A stretch of 64,000 nt of DNA from Sediminibacterium sp. KACHI17 (lineage in GTDB: Bacteria; Bacteroidota; Bacteroidia; Chitinophagales; Chitinophagaceae), in assembly GCF_040362915.1 (NCBI RefSeq), contig NZ_AP029612.1, forward strand, positions 372,001 to 436,000, in the 5' to 3' direction. The notes under the pieces are model-generated. The model did not search any database. It saw nothing but the letters and a program-made list of their open reading frames with translations, and was not told the DNA's origin. The translations under genes were made by a program, and so were the position numbers. Position 1 is the first letter of the stretch, and each line of letters opens with the position of its first letter. Below, one piece after another: positions 42,938 through 52,771 of the stretch.

Positions 42938-44524
42938 ATGGGAAATAATAAAGTAAAGGTTTGGTTGCCACTGATGTTCTCCGTAGTGATGGTTTTGGGT
43001 ATGGTCATTGGTTATCAGTTGAGGGATAAAACTCAGGGAAGTCGTTTTTTAACGATCAATAAAAGAAGTGCTTTACAAGAGTTGGTGGAACTGATCAGGA
43101 ATAAATATGTAGATCCTGTAAAAGTGGATAGCATAACACAGATCACTGCTGATGAATTGCTTTCCCGTCTCGATCCCCATTCCGTATACATTCCCGCCAA
43201 AGACCTGATGGAAGTGAATGAAGAATTGATGGGTAATTTTCAAGGGATTGGTGTTGAGTTTCAGTTATTGAATGATACGGTACATGTCATGAATGTAATG
43301 AAGGGTGGTCCTTCTGAGAAAGCTGGCATTATGGTGGGGGATCGATTGATCAAAGTAGACGACAGTATCGTGATCGCAGGAAAAAAAATAAAACCGGATG
43401 ATGTACGTGCGATATTACGTGGACCTGCAGCATCAAAAGTGATGGTGAGCTTGTTGAGAGGTAAAGAAGAAAAAAAAGTAACCATACAAAGAGGCGTGAT
43501 ACCGGTACCAACAGTGGATGTTTCTTACATGATCACACCAGAAACTGGTTTTATCCGTATCAATCGTTTTGGAGAACCTACTTATGAAGAGTTCATGCAA
43601 CAGCTGGAAAAGTTACAGGCACAAGGCATGAAGGAATTGGTATTGGATCTGCGTGGTAATGGAGGTGGATTGCTGAAAGAAGCGACTGATATTGCCGATG
43701 AGTTTTTAGATGGAGATAAACTCATTGTGTACACAGAAGGTGAACACATGCCGAAAATGGAATATCGTTGTAAAAGAGATGGACTATTCGAAAAAGGGAA
43801 ATTGGTGGTATTGGTCGATGAAACTTCTGCTTCAGCGAGTGAAGTATTAAGTGGGGCTTTACAAGACTGGGACAGAGCTACGATCATTGGCAGACGTTCT
43901 TTTGGTAAAGGATTGGTGCAGCAACAATTCCAGTTGTCTGATGGCAGTGCCGTACGATTGACCATCGCCAGGTACTTCACACCATTGGGTAGAAGTATTC
44001 AAAAAGCTTATGATAAGGGCAAGACAAAATATGAAGAAGAATTGGTGAACCGTTGGCACAATGGGGAACTGGTAAAGGCAGATACCGTGAAACCATCCGG
44101 TAAATCGTATAAAACACCGGGAGGTAAGATGGTGTATGGCGGTGGAGGGATAACGCCGGATGTGTTTGTTGCTTATGATACCTCAAAGCTTGATACAGCC
44201 TTGACAGCCATGTATTACAAGAGTACCATGAACAATTTTGTCTATCGTTTATACTTACAGGATACCCAAAAGTTCAAATCATATAAAACACCGGATGATC
44301 TCTACAAACAATTCAATCCGGGTGAAAATGAATGGCAACAACTGGTGGCGTTTGCAGCTAAAGATAGTATCCGACTGAATGGTGCATCTGCCAAAGACAA
44401 ATCATTGCTCTTGAAAACCATACAACTGATGATGGCACGTCAGATCTGGAGAACACAAGGGTATTATGAAGTGCAGAATAAGACTGATCAGGCTATTATT
44501 AAAGCTTTGGAAGTATTAAAATAG
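42938..44524 (+). CDS. Carboxy-terminal processing peptidase (S41, CtpA-like)
   Basis: A periplasm-facing protease of 528 residues anchored by one N-terminal transmembrane helix (about 8-27). A PDZ domain lies at about 100-185 (GNFQGIGVEFQL, GPSEKAGIMVGDRLIKV). The catalytic serine is S299 in TSASASE and the general-base lysine is K324 in SFGKG, so it is active by motif. The last 120 residues are helical. Members trim C-termini of envelope proteins. It is followed after 17 bases by a DUF2490 gene. Confidence 0.93.
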   Translation: MGNNKVKVWLPLMFSVVMVLGMVIGYQLRDKTQGSRFLTINKRSALQELVELIRNKYVDPVKVDSITQITADELLSRLDPHSVYIPAKDLMEVNEELMGNFQGIGVEFQLLNDTVHVMNVMKGGPSEKAGIMVGDRLIKVDDSIVIAGKKIKPDDVRAILRGPAASKVMVSLLRGKEEKKVTIQRGVIPVPTVDVSYMITPETGFIRINRFGEPTYEEFMQQLEKLQAQGMKELVLDLRGNGGGLLKEATDIADEFLDGDKLIVYTEGEHMPKMEYRCKRDGLFEKGKLVVLVDETSASASEVLSGALQDWDRATIIGRRSFGKGLVQQQFQLSDGSAVRLTIARYFTPLGRSIQKAYDKGKTKYEEELVNRWHNGELVKADTVKPSGKSYKTPGGKMVYGGGGITPDVFVAYDTSKLDTALTAMYYKSTMNNFVYRLYLQDTQKFKSYKTPDDLYKQFNPGENEWQQLVAFAAKDSIRLNGASAKDKSLLLKTIQLMMARQIWRTQGYYEVQNKTDQAIIKALEVLK

Positions 44525-44541
44525 TCCTCAATTTTTTATCG

Positions 44542-45282
44542 ATGAGAATGAAAATCCAATTATCCCTGGTTGCATTATTATTGGTGACAACGGTAATGGC
44601 GCAACCTAAGAATACTTCGCATGCATCACAAACATGGCTGGCCTACTTTAATCAGACGCGATTAAGCAATAAATGGGGTTTGTGGGGCGATTTTCAAATC
44701 CGAACCCGTGAAGATGTGGTCGGTAATTTTTCAACAGGTATTGCGAGGGTTGGACTGACCTATTTTGTGGATGACAATGTACGGTTGACCTTGGGTTATG
44801 CTTTTGTGAACAATTTTCCTGCGAATGACAATATCAAGGTATCGCAACCGGAGCATCGTCCTTGGCAACAAATACAGTGGTTTACAAGGAATAAGCGTAC
44901 AAGATTAATGCAGTATATCCGTTTGGAAGAGAGATACCGCAGAAGATACTTGAGTAATACGGAACTTGCAGATACTTATTCTTTCAATTTCAGGATGCGT
45001 TATAACTTCTTCTATCAAATCCCGTTACATGCGCAAGGGTTGGTTCCCAAGAAGTTATCAGCTATTGTGAATGATGAATTACATATCAATTTTGGGAAGC
45101 AGATCGTGAACAACTATTTTGATCAGAATCGATTGTTCTTAGGGTTGAATTATTCATTTGATAATAACAATAACCTACAGTTCGGCTATCTGAATACATT
45201 TATACAGCTTGCTGCTGGTAATCAGTACCGTAATATCAATGCTCTCCGCGTAGCGTATATGCACAATATAGACATCCGATAA
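44542..45282 (+). CDS. DUF2490 outer membrane-type protein
   Basis: A 246-residue exported protein with a signal peptide ending AMAQ (about residue 21) and alternating beta strands typical of a barrel: AYFNQTRLSNKWGLWGDFQI, RLMQYIRLEERYRRRY and LFLGLNYSFDNNNNLQFG. DUF2490 members are common in Bacteroidota; their function is unknown. It shares an operon-like arrangement with the CtpA protease. Confidence 0.85.
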   Translation: MRMKIQLSLVALLLVTTVMAQPKNTSHASQTWLAYFNQTRLSNKWGLWGDFQIRTREDVVGNFSTGIARVGLTYFVDDNVRLTLGYAFVNNFPANDNIKVSQPEHRPWQQIQWFTRNKRTRLMQYIRLEERYRRRYLSNTELADTYSFNFRMRYNFFYQIPLHAQGLVPKKLSAIVNDELHINFGKQIVNNYFDQNRLFLGLNYSFDNNNNLQFGYLNTFIQLAAGNQYRNINALRVAYMHNIDIR

Positions 45283-45345
45283 AGGTCGTTTATACGTATT
45301 TATTGTACTTTAGTAGTATTGAAATTGCTAAAGTCCAATATATTA

Positions 45346-48300
45346 ATGAAGCGCGTTTCGTCTCATTTTTCTACTCAGGGATGTGCAGTTTTATATAAAC
45401 TGGTCTGCTTTTTTGTTGCTATTGCTTTTTTGCAAGTTCAGAAGGTATGGTCGCAATGTGGTACCGGTACTTCAACAATTTACACGGTAAATTTTTCTGC
45501 AGCAAAAGACACTTCTTGGACGTTAAATGCATCAAGATCGGGAACAGCTTGTGTGGGAACCAGTGGAGCAGACGATAGATGTATACGATTCAATGTTACG
45601 CTCAATGCAGGTTCTGACTTATTAAATTTTAGCGCAGATCAATTAACGGGTGCAAGTTTTTATTCCATCAATTGTGGTCCACTGATTCCTATAGGCACAC
45701 CAGCGTGTATTACAGGATTAACATCAGTTTGTATATCATTTTGTAAACCGGGAAATAATAGTGTCAATTACACAATATCAGCTTCTAGTATCATTAAGGG
45801 ATCTGCTGATTTGGTTTTACGACAAAATTGTTCAGGCACCATGAGTGTGTCTGGTGTATCTGCATCATCTGTTAGCTGGAGGTCTGTTTTCCCTGGAGCA
45901 TCTGGAGCTTACAATAGCTATTTAAATGCAACATCCGGCGTTACATCTGTTACAGTAACGCCATTAACCGGCGCCCCTCAATACATAGATTATGAAGTGA
46001 GTGGTACAGGTGCCTGTCCGGGCCTACGCAGTGATACGATTCGTGTGTATACAGTTCCTCCTATGTTGGTGTCAGTTACACCGGTTAATCCCGCTATTTG
46101 TAACGGAGCAAGTGTAACATTGACGGGTTCAGTTAGCGGGGGTAATCCTCCTTATACCTATTCATGGAATACAGGTTCTGCTGCATCATCCATTACAGTC
46201 TCAACTCCTGCATCTTATACTTTGTCTGTTTCAGATAATACACTAGGCTGTCCTGCAGTGCAACAAGTGGCCAATGTAGTTGCGGCTCCTACACCGGCAG
46301 CTCCTACAGCATTGGGTGTTACGATTTGTAGTGGTACATCTGCAACTTTAACAGCAACGGCACCGGGCGGCACCTATCAATGGTATGATGCGGCTACAGG
46401 TGGTAATCTTTTAGCAACCGGTACTTCTTATAATACACCAATACTTACGACCAATAGAACTTATTATGTTCAAACAACGGTGAATGGTTGTACGAGTGCT
46501 AGAACAGCGGTAACGGTGACTGTAAACAGTATACCTGCTGCACCAACTGCATCAAGTGTGAGTATTTGTGCTGGAAGTACAGCATCGCTGACAGCAACTG
46601 GATCATCTGGCAGTTATCAGTGGTATAATACACCCTCATCGGGTACATTACTTTCTTCATCTTCGAATTTCGTTACACCAGCATTAAACACTAATACAAC
46701 CTATTATGTACAGGCAATGAATGGAACATGTGCTGGTCCAAGAACAGCTGTAAATGTCACGGTAAACAGCATACCGTCTAATCCTACTATTGCAGGGGCA
46801 TCTATATGCAGTGGTAATGGTACTACACTCACAGCAACAGCACCAGGTGGAACATATGAATGGTGGACAGCCTCTTCGGGAGGAACAAGTCTAGGCACCG
46901 GTATAGCCTTTAATACAGGAGTATTAACAAATACCACAATTTACTATGTTGAAACAACTGTAAATGGTTGTAAAAGTGCCGGTAGGACTGCAGTAACAGT
47001 GACAGTAAATCCTACACCTGCTGCGCCAGTTGTAAATAGTGCCGCTATTTGTGGAGGAACTACTGCTTCATTATCTGTGAGTTCAACAGGTGATACTTAT
47101 AGGTGGTATAGTGCAGCGAGTGGAGGAGATCTTTTAGCAACTGGGTCTTCTTATAATACGCCCACACTGAATACAACTACTAGCTATTTTATTTCTGCTA
47201 CCTCTGCAGCTGGATGTACAAGTCCAAGAACTACTGCTACTGTAAATGTCACTGCAATCCAAAACCCAGCATTTATTTATTCTGCAGGTACATACTGTAC
47301 ATCAGGCGGAATTAATCCAACGCCCACGATTCCCGGAGGTAACGTAGGTACTTTTACATCTTCACCAGCTGGTCTTTCTTTTATTGATGCTACAACTGGT
47401 CAAATTAACGTAGCAGGAAGTGCTGTTGGGCTTTATACCATTACATTTACTACCGGAGGTTCCTGTGTTTATTCAAGTAGTGTAAATATTAGAATCATTA
47501 CAGGAAATGCTGATGCATCTTTTTCTTACAACGGACCTTTTTGCGCACAACAATCCAATCCGCTACCTGTTTTTACTGCTAATTCAAGTGGAGGTACATT
47601 TGCTTCAACCGCTGGTTTGATTTTTAAGAACAGTAATTCAGGAGAAATAGATCTTGCAACAAGTTCACCTGGTACTTATACAATTACAAATACAATTACT
47701 GGTACAGGAGGATGTATAGGGGATACAAAATCAGCTGTTGTTGAAATCAGACAAAACACTACTGCAAATGCAGGTGTGAATTTAGTAACCTGCGATACAC
47801 AACCAATAACGCTAAATGGATCTGTAGGAGGTTCTGCAACAAATGGCTCATGGTCAATTATCAGTGGTACAGGTACATTCGGAAATGCCAATCAATTGTC
47901 AACCACATTTACACCCACTAGTGGACAGTCCTCAGTAACGCTACAATTAACTTCTAATAATCCCGTTTCACCATGTACAGTTGCAACTGATATTATGGTG
48001 GTAAATATTAATCCAGCACCTGCTGCACCAACAGTAAATAATGTTACCATTTGTTCAGGAAATACAGCCACATTAATTGCTTCAGCTCCAGGAGGTATTT
48101 ACAATTGGTATGCAACTCTTTCTGGAGGAAGTTCACTGAAAACTGATCCTACATTCACCACAGGTATTTTAACATCATCTACAACCTATTATGTAGCGGC
48201 TACTTCTGCTGATAATTGCGTAGGCCCTCGATCACCGGTTTTGGTAACAGTAAACCCGCTACCTTTCGTCAACAGTTCTCCTACGGGAGATATTTGCTCA

Positions 48301-51300
48301 GGTGTTGCTCAGAATTATAGTTTTAGTTCTAATATTACTGGTAGCACTTTTGTATGGAGTAGGGCAGCTATTGCCAATATTACTAATCCGGTCGTTTCAG
48401 GTGTATCAGGAACAACATCCATTACCGAAACTTTACAAAGTATTGTCACAACGCCCGTTAATGTTGTTTATCAAATCATCCCCACCGCTAATGGATGTAC
48501 AGGGTCTCCTTTCAATTATACTGTTACTGTAAAACCCATTCCTGTTACACCGGTCGCTTCTAGTGCCGCTGTTTGCGAAGGAGAAATCATCAGGCTTTCT
48601 ACTACGGAAAGAGTAGGAGCTAGTTATAGCTGGACAGGTCCCGATGGCTTTGTCTCTAACATTCGATTACCGGAAATCCCGAATGCCAATATCAATAAAC
48701 AAGGAGTATACACTGTAAGGGTCATCGAAAATGGTTGCCAGAGTTTACCCGGTTCTGTTACTCAGACCATAAAAACAAAACCGGCTGCACCCGTTGTTTC
48801 CAACTCATCACCGATTTGTATAGGAGAGTCCTTCTCTCTGAATACCCCAATTGTGATCGGTGCTACTTATTCGTGGTCGGGTCCTAACGGATTTAGTTCT
48901 GCTGAACAAATGCCCTCGATTACCAATGCACAATCTGTGAATGCAGGTAATTATTCTTTATCGATTTCAGTAGACGGATGTACCAGCATTGCATCTGTCA
49001 CCAATGTAGTGGTGAATTTGCCACCTGCTCAAGTAGATGTTTCCAGTACAGGACCCGTATGTATTTCGGAAGAGTTAAGATTGATTGCACAGGATTTACA
49101 ATCGGCTAGTTATATGTGGACGGGGCCTAATGGGTTTGTAGCGAATAGTAGAGTGGCGGTCATATCAAACATGAACAACACAACTACTGGAGCTTATCAG
49201 GTCATTGCATCTGTAGCAGGCTGTGCCAGTGTTGCCAATAGTATCGATGCCACATTAAAGCCAACACCCGCAGCACCTGCTATTGATCCTATATCAGCAG
49301 TTTGTGAGAATGAGACATTGATATTGAATGCTGCATTCGTTTCGGGGGCAACTTATAACTGGAGTGGTCCGGGAGGATTTATCAGTAATACCCAGAGTCC
49401 TGCAATTACCAATGTCCCTCTTTCCGCAACCGGAAATTATTCTGTGAATATTGTTGTCAATGGATGCCGAAGTGCGAATAATACGGTTGGCATAACAGTA
49501 AATCCTATTCCTCCTGCACCACAGGTAACCAATAACGGAGCCATATGCGAAGGCAATACTTTACAATTGAGTGCTGCTAATATCACCGGTGCAACTTATT
49601 CGTGGACTGGCCCGTCCGGGTTTGTTTCATCCAATCAAAATCCTGTTATTAACAATGCGTTGCTACGTAATGGTGGAACCTATACAGCAATTGTTTCCGT
49701 AAACGGATGTAAAGGACCTGCGAGTAGCACAACTGCAATTGTGAACCCATTACCGGGGCCTGTGAATATTGTAACCAGTGGTCCCGTATGCGAAGGAAGA
49801 TCAGTTCGATTGATAGCAGATAGTGTAACTGCGGGTTCTTACAGTTGGTCGGGGCCGAATGGATTCACCGCCAATACCAGAACTGTATTACTCTCTTCCA
49901 TCAGTAATAATAATAATGGAGAATATCGTGTAGCGGTGAGTGTGGCGGGTTGTACGGGAGTGAACAGCAGTATCACAACAACTGTAAAACCAACACCAAC
50001 AGCGCCAATCATCACAGTGCCTACACCTATCTGTCAAAACAGCCGATTGAATTTGGGTGCTAGTTTGATTCCGGGCGCAACTTATCATTGGACCGGTCCG
50101 AATGGATTTGATAGCAGATCATCATCACCGGTGATTGATTCTGTACGATTAAATCAAGCAGGTATTTATTCTGTCAACGTAACTGTTGATGGGTGTGTTA
50201 GTAATGATCGATCAGTGAATGTTGCTGTGATACCGGAACCGGTCAAACCTCAGATCAACTCCAACAGTCCACTTTGCTTGAATGATCCATTACAACTAAC
50301 GGCAACAGCAGGAGTGAATGCGAGCTTCAGGTGGTTTAGTAGTAATGGATTTAATTCTGTTCAGCAAAATCCGCAGATCGCATCCGTTAATTATAGGGAT
50401 TCAGGTCAGTATGCGGCATTTGTGATCATCAATGGATGTGTGAGTGATACGGCGTTCACCCGCATAGAAATAGATCAGCCTGCTGTGGTCAATGCCGGAA
50501 ATGATCAAACGGTATGTGCCAATAATGCTATGGTACAACTGAATGGTGTTGTGTCAGGAGGCACCAATACTGGAGTTTGGACAAGTTCGGGTAGTGGAAG
50601 ATTTGGTACACGTATATCAAGTCTCGCAAACACTTATATACCCAGTGCACAGGATACAGCCAATGGTATTGTTACATTAACACTTTCATCTACCAATAAT
50701 AAATCTTGCAGGGTTGTTAACTCATCTTTATTGATCCGTATTACAGATGCTCCGTTTGTAGATATCGGTAATAATAGGGTGGTATGTGCCAATGATTCTT
50801 TAATGGTTGTGACGGCACAGTTCAGAAATGCAAGTGGTATTCAGTGGTCATCATCCGGTACGGGTACGTTTGATATGGTGAATGGCATCAATACTAATTA
50901 TGTTCTTTCCAATAGAGATCAATCCTTGAGTAGTTTCAAAGTATTTGCAACAACTACCGGTAATGGGTCATGTTTGGCGGTGACGGATGAACTCACAGTG
51001 AACGTGGCACCGATTCCATTGGTCAATGCAGGAAAAGATCTTTTTATTTTTGAAAATACACCCTATACACTGAATCCGCAGGTAACTGGAAATGTGCAAG
51101 CATATCAATGGACACCGGCTACTTTTTTAAATAATGCAACAACGCGCAATCCTGTTTTTCGAGGGAATGCTGATCAGAACTTAACACTCAGGGTCACAAG
51201 TACAAATGGATGTATTGCTTCTGATGAAGTATTTATTACGGTCTTAAAACCTTTTCCAATTCCCAATGTGTTTTCACCCAATGGAGATGGAATTCATGAT

Positions 51301-51513
51301 ACATGGGTAATACCGGAGCTGGATAAATATCCCGATGCAGTAGTAAGTGTGTTCGACCGATATGGTAGGAGAGTATTTTTTACAGAAGGGTATAAAAAAC
51401 CTTGGGATGGAACGCATGAAGGTAAACCCGTAGCGGTAGCAACTTATTATTATATCATTGAGCCCAAATTGATACCCGGGATATTTTCAGGTTCGGTAAC
51501 CATTCTCAAATAA
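45346..51513 (+). CDS. Giant Ig-repeat surface protein with T9SS C-terminal domain
   Basis: A 2,055-residue exported protein. A signal peptide covers about residues 1-36. Five Ig-like (Ig_7, CHU_C-associated) domains of about 80 residues share ICSGTSATLTATAPGG and TYYVQTTVNGC patterns (four at 46290-47260, one at 48009-48250). Eight related domains with GATYSWSGPNGF-type cores lie at about 48535-50465, one per 240 bases. Three NAGNDQTVCANN-type domains also occur. The last 85 residues are a type B T9SS/gliding C-terminal domain: NVFSPNGDGIHDTW, VFDRYGRRVFF and GSVTILK at the end. It should be exported by the type 9 system and anchored at or released from the surface as an adhesin. The ATG at 45346 begins a good signal peptide. 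Confidence 0.92.
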   Translation: MKRVSSHFSTQGCAVLYKLVCFFVAIAFLQVQKVWSQCGTGTSTIYTVNFSAAKDTSWTLNASRSGTACVGTSGADDRCIRFNVTLNAGSDLLNFSADQLTGASFYSINCGPLIPIGTPACITGLTSVCISFCKPGNNSVNYTISASSIIKGSADLVLRQNCSGTMSVSGVSASSVSWRSVFPGASGAYNSYLNATSGVTSVTVTPLTGAPQYIDYEVSGTGACPGLRSDTIRVYTVPPMLVSVTPVNPAICNGASVTLTGSVSGGNPPYTYSWNTGSAASSITVSTPASYTLSVSDNTLGCPAVQQVANVVAAPTPAAPTALGVTICSGTSATLTATAPGGTYQWYDAATGGNLLATGTSYNTPILTTNRTYYVQTTVNGCTSARTAVTVTVNSIPAAPTASSVSICAGSTASLTATGSSGSYQWYNTPSSGTLLSSSSNFVTPALNTNTTYYVQAMNGTCAGPRTAVNVTVNSIPSNPTIAGASICSGNGTTLTATAPGGTYEWWTASSGGTSLGTGIAFNTGVLTNTTIYYVETTVNGCKSAGRTAVTVTVNPTPAAPVVNSAAICGGTTASLSVSSTGDTYRWYSAASGGDLLATGSSYNTPTLNTTTSYFISATSAAGCTSPRTTATVNVTAIQNPAFIYSAGTYCTSGGINPTPTIPGGNVGTFTSSPAGLSFIDATTGQINVAGSAVGLYTITFTTGGSCVYSSSVNIRIITGNADASFSYNGPFCAQQSNPLPVFTANSSGGTFASTAGLIFKNSNSGEIDLATSSPGTYTITNTITGTGGCIGDTKSAVVEIRQNTTANAGVNLVTCDTQPITLNGSVGGSATNGSWSIISGTGTFGNANQLSTTFTPTSGQSSVTLQLTSNNPVSPCTVATDIMVVNINPAPAAPTVNNVTICSGNTATLIASAPGGIYNWYATLSGGSSLKTDPTFTTGILTSSTTYYVAATSADNCVGPRSPVLVTVNPLPFVNSSPTGDICSGVAQNYSFSSNITGSTFVWSRAAIANITNPVVSGVSGTTSITETLQSIVTTPVNVVYQIIPTANGCTGSPFNYTVTVKPIPVTPVASSAAVCEGEIIRLSTTERVGASYSWTGPDGFVSNIRLPEIPNANINKQGVYTVRVIENGCQSLPGSVTQTIKTKPAAPVVSNSSPICIGESFSLNTPIVIGATYSWSGPNGFSSAEQMPSITNAQSVNAGNYSLSISVDGCTSIASVTNVVVNLPPAQVDVSSTGPVCISEELRLIAQDLQSASYMWTGPNGFVANSRVAVISNMNNTTTGAYQVIASVAGCASVANSIDATLKPTPAAPAIDPISAVCENETLILNAAFVSGATYNWSGPGGFISNTQSPAITNVPLSATGNYSVNIVVNGCRSANNTVGITVNPIPPAPQVTNNGAICEGNTLQLSAANITGATYSWTGPSGFVSSNQNPVINNALLRNGGTYTAIVSVNGCKGPASSTTAIVNPLPGPVNIVTSGPVCEGRSVRLIADSVTAGSYSWSGPNGFTANTRTVLLSSISNNNNGEYRVAVSVAGCTGVNSSITTTVKPTPTAPIITVPTPICQNSRLNLGASLIPGATYHWTGPNGFDSRSSSPVIDSVRLNQAGIYSVNVTVDGCVSNDRSVNVAVIPEPVKPQINSNSPLCLNDPLQLTATAGVNASFRWFSSNGFNSVQQNPQIASVNYRDSGQYAAFVIINGCVSDTAFTRIEIDQPAVVNAGNDQTVCANNAMVQLNGVVSGGTNTGVWTSSGSGRFGTRISSLANTYIPSAQDTANGIVTLTLSSTNNKSCRVVNSSLLIRITDAPFVDIGNNRVVCANDSLMVVTAQFRNASGIQWSSSGTGTFDMVNGINTNYVLSNRDQSLSSFKVFATTTGNGSCLAVTDELTVNVAPIPLVNAGKDLFIFENTPYTLNPQVTGNVQAYQWTPATFLNNATTRNPVFRGNADQNLTLRVTSTNGCIASDEVFITVLKPFPIPNVFSPNGDGIHDTWVIPELDKYPDAVVSVFDRYGRRVFFTEGYKKPWDGTHEGKPVAVATYYYIIEPKLIPGIFSGSVTILK

Positions 51514-51536
51514 GTATTACGGTATCGGACTTTAAT

Positions 51537-51562
51537 AAAAAAAGGCTACGAAACTCGTAACC
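51537..51562 (-). terminator. Terminator after the pseudo-tRNA
   Basis: On the minus strand a hairpin (GGTTACGA with TCGTAGCC, plus-strand 51544-51562) is followed by seven T residues. It is a near copy of the one at 51657-51683. Confidence 0.7.
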
Positions 51563-51573
51563 TTTTCTTTTGT

Positions 51574-51646
51574 GATCCCGCTGGGACTCGAACCCAGGAC
51601 ACTCCCGATTGAAATCGGGATGCTCAACCGAACAGAGCGTGAATCA
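51574..51646 (-). pseudogene. Degenerate tRNA (tandem partial copy of tRNA-Lys)
   Basis: The T-arm and acceptor 3' half (plus strand 51574-51600) is identical to tRNA-Lys, but the rest differs. The acceptor 5' strand starts GATTC and lacks the two following bases. The D-arm (GCTC, GAGC) can pair. The anticodon arm TCCCG/CGGGA pairs but encloses eight bases (ATTTCAAT) rather than seven. A normal cloverleaf therefore does not form. No CCA is encoded. Together with the terminator it looks like a duplicated 3' half joined to another tRNA's 5' half, or a decayed tRNA. A functional tRNA with an unusual loop cannot be excluded. Confidence 0.55.
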
Positions 51647-51656
51647 ATATCGAAAT

Positions 51657-51683
51657 AAAAAAAGGCTACGATCATTCGTAACC
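51657..51683 (-). terminator. Terminator of tRNA-Lys
   Basis: On the minus strand GGTTACGA and TCGTAGCC (plus 51676-51683 and 51664-51671) pair over four bases and are followed by seven T residues (plus 51657-51663). Confidence 0.75.
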
Positions 51684-51693
51684 TTTTCTTTTG

Positions 51694-51766
51694 TGATCCC
51701 GCTGGGACTCGAACCCAGGACCCATACATTAAAAGTGTATTGCTCTACCAACTGAGCTACGGAATC
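51694..51766 (-). tRNA. tRNA-Lys (anticodon TTT)
   Basis: A 73-base cloverleaf on the minus strand. Acceptor GATTCCG pairs with CGGGATC (one G-U); D-arm GCTC/GAGC; anticodon arm ATACA/TGTAT with loop CTTTTAA, giving anticodon TTT; T-arm CTGGG/CCCAG with loop TTCGAGT. The CCA end is not encoded. A terminator follows and a good promoter lies upstream. Confidence 0.93.
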
Positions 51767-51814
51767 TCCTTCCTTAGAACTGAAAATACATCGCTGTATT
51801 TCGTTTTGGGAGTG

Positions 51815-51845
51815 CAAAAATAGGTGAAATAAAAAACCAGCCAAA
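51815..51845 (-). promoter_or_regulatory. Promoter of tRNA-Lys
   Basis: On the minus strand TTTG (51845-51842), 19 bases, TATTTTTG (51822-51815), the full Bacteroidota -33/-7 consensus, 48 bases before the tRNA. Confidence 0.65.
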
Positions 51846-51908
51846 TTTTTATGCTTCTTTTTTAGAGTATTTACTCACATTCAATTCCTTATAAGTTAGT
51901 TGAAACTG

Positions 51909-51916
51909 TATTTTTG
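51909..51916 (+). promoter_or_regulatory. Bacteroidota -7 promoter box for the SDR gene
   Basis: TATTTTTG, an exact TAnnTTTG match. It lies inside the longest possible reading frame of the following gene and so argues for a start at 51924 or 51936. Confidence 0.5.
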
Positions 51917-51935
51917 TTACTCAATGATTTCAAAT

Positions 51936-52742
51936 ATGTCTCAATTCCTCAACAAAGTCGTAGTTGTTACCGGTGGTTCTGATGGAATCGGTAAAGCATT
52001 GGTAGAAGCTTTTTTGACCTTAGGTGCCAAAGTTGCAACCTGTGGAAGAAACTATGATAAACTGTATCAGCTTCAATCCGCGCATCCCGGGGCACCATTA
52101 TTGATCCATACGGCTGATGTCAGTAAAGAGCAGGATTGCAGACAATTCATAGATGTTACGATCCGATCATTTGGTACCATCGATATTCTTATCAACAATG
52201 CAGGTATCTCTATGCGTTCTCTTTTTGAAGAAGTTGAATTGGATACTTTGCGTAAAGTGATGGATATCAATTTCTGGGGCACTGTTTATTGTACCAAGTT
52301 CGCTTTACCCCATATTCTAAAAAATAGAGGAAGCATTGTAGGGATCTCATCGATCGCAGGTTATCGGGGATTGCCGGGCAGAAGCGGGTACTCTGCTTCT
52401 AAATTTGCTGTCAATGGCTGGATGGAAGCACTCAGAACAGAATTGCTGGAAAGCGGCACCAATGTATTATGGGTTTGTCCGGGCTTTACAACTTCGAATA
52501 TTAGAAACGCCGCATTGAATAAGGCCGGACAATCACAAGGCGAATCACCTATGGATGAAGGTAAAATGATGAGTTCCGAAGAATGTGCGATACATATTAT
52601 CAAGGCCATTGAAAAAAGAAAAAGAACCATTGTACTTACATTCACCGGCAAACGAACCGTTTTCATGAATCGCTTTTTTCCTTCGCTGGCAGATAAACTG
52701 GTCCGAAAGTTTTTCTTCAAAAATGGACAATTAGTGAAATAA
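51936..52742 (+). CDS. SDR-family oxidoreductase
   Basis: A classical short-chain dehydrogenase/reductase of 268 residues. VVVTGGSDGIGKAL (8-21) is the cofactor loop, NNAGISM is the NAG motif and SGYSASKFAVNG carries the catalytic Tyr and Lys, with the serine at GISSIAG. VCPGFTTSNI follows. The last 40 residues are basic and hydrophobic, perhaps membrane-associated. The substrate is unknown. An ATG at 51924 is an alternative start. Confidence 0.85.
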   Translation: MSQFLNKVVVVTGGSDGIGKALVEAFLTLGAKVATCGRNYDKLYQLQSAHPGAPLLIHTADVSKEQDCRQFIDVTIRSFGTIDILINNAGISMRSLFEEVELDTLRKVMDINFWGTVYCTKFALPHILKNRGSIVGISSIAGYRGLPGRSGYSASKFAVNGWMEALRTELLESGTNVLWVCPGFTTSNIRNAALNKAGQSQGESPMDEGKMMSSEECAIHIIKAIEKRKRTIVLTFTGKRTVFMNRFFPSLADKLVRKFFFKNGQLVK

Positions 52743-52771
52743 CAGACGTATCCTGACGTTACTAATGCGGC

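Noticed and set aside
46290..50465. Regularly spaced repeats considered as a CRISPR array
   Set aside because: The repeats are about 240 bases long, diverged, in frame and encode Ig-like domains; there are no spacers or cas genes.
51514..51935. Integrated element at tRNA-Lys
   Set aside because: The duplicated tRNA half suggested an attachment site, but no integrase, phage or cargo gene lies on either side within the window.
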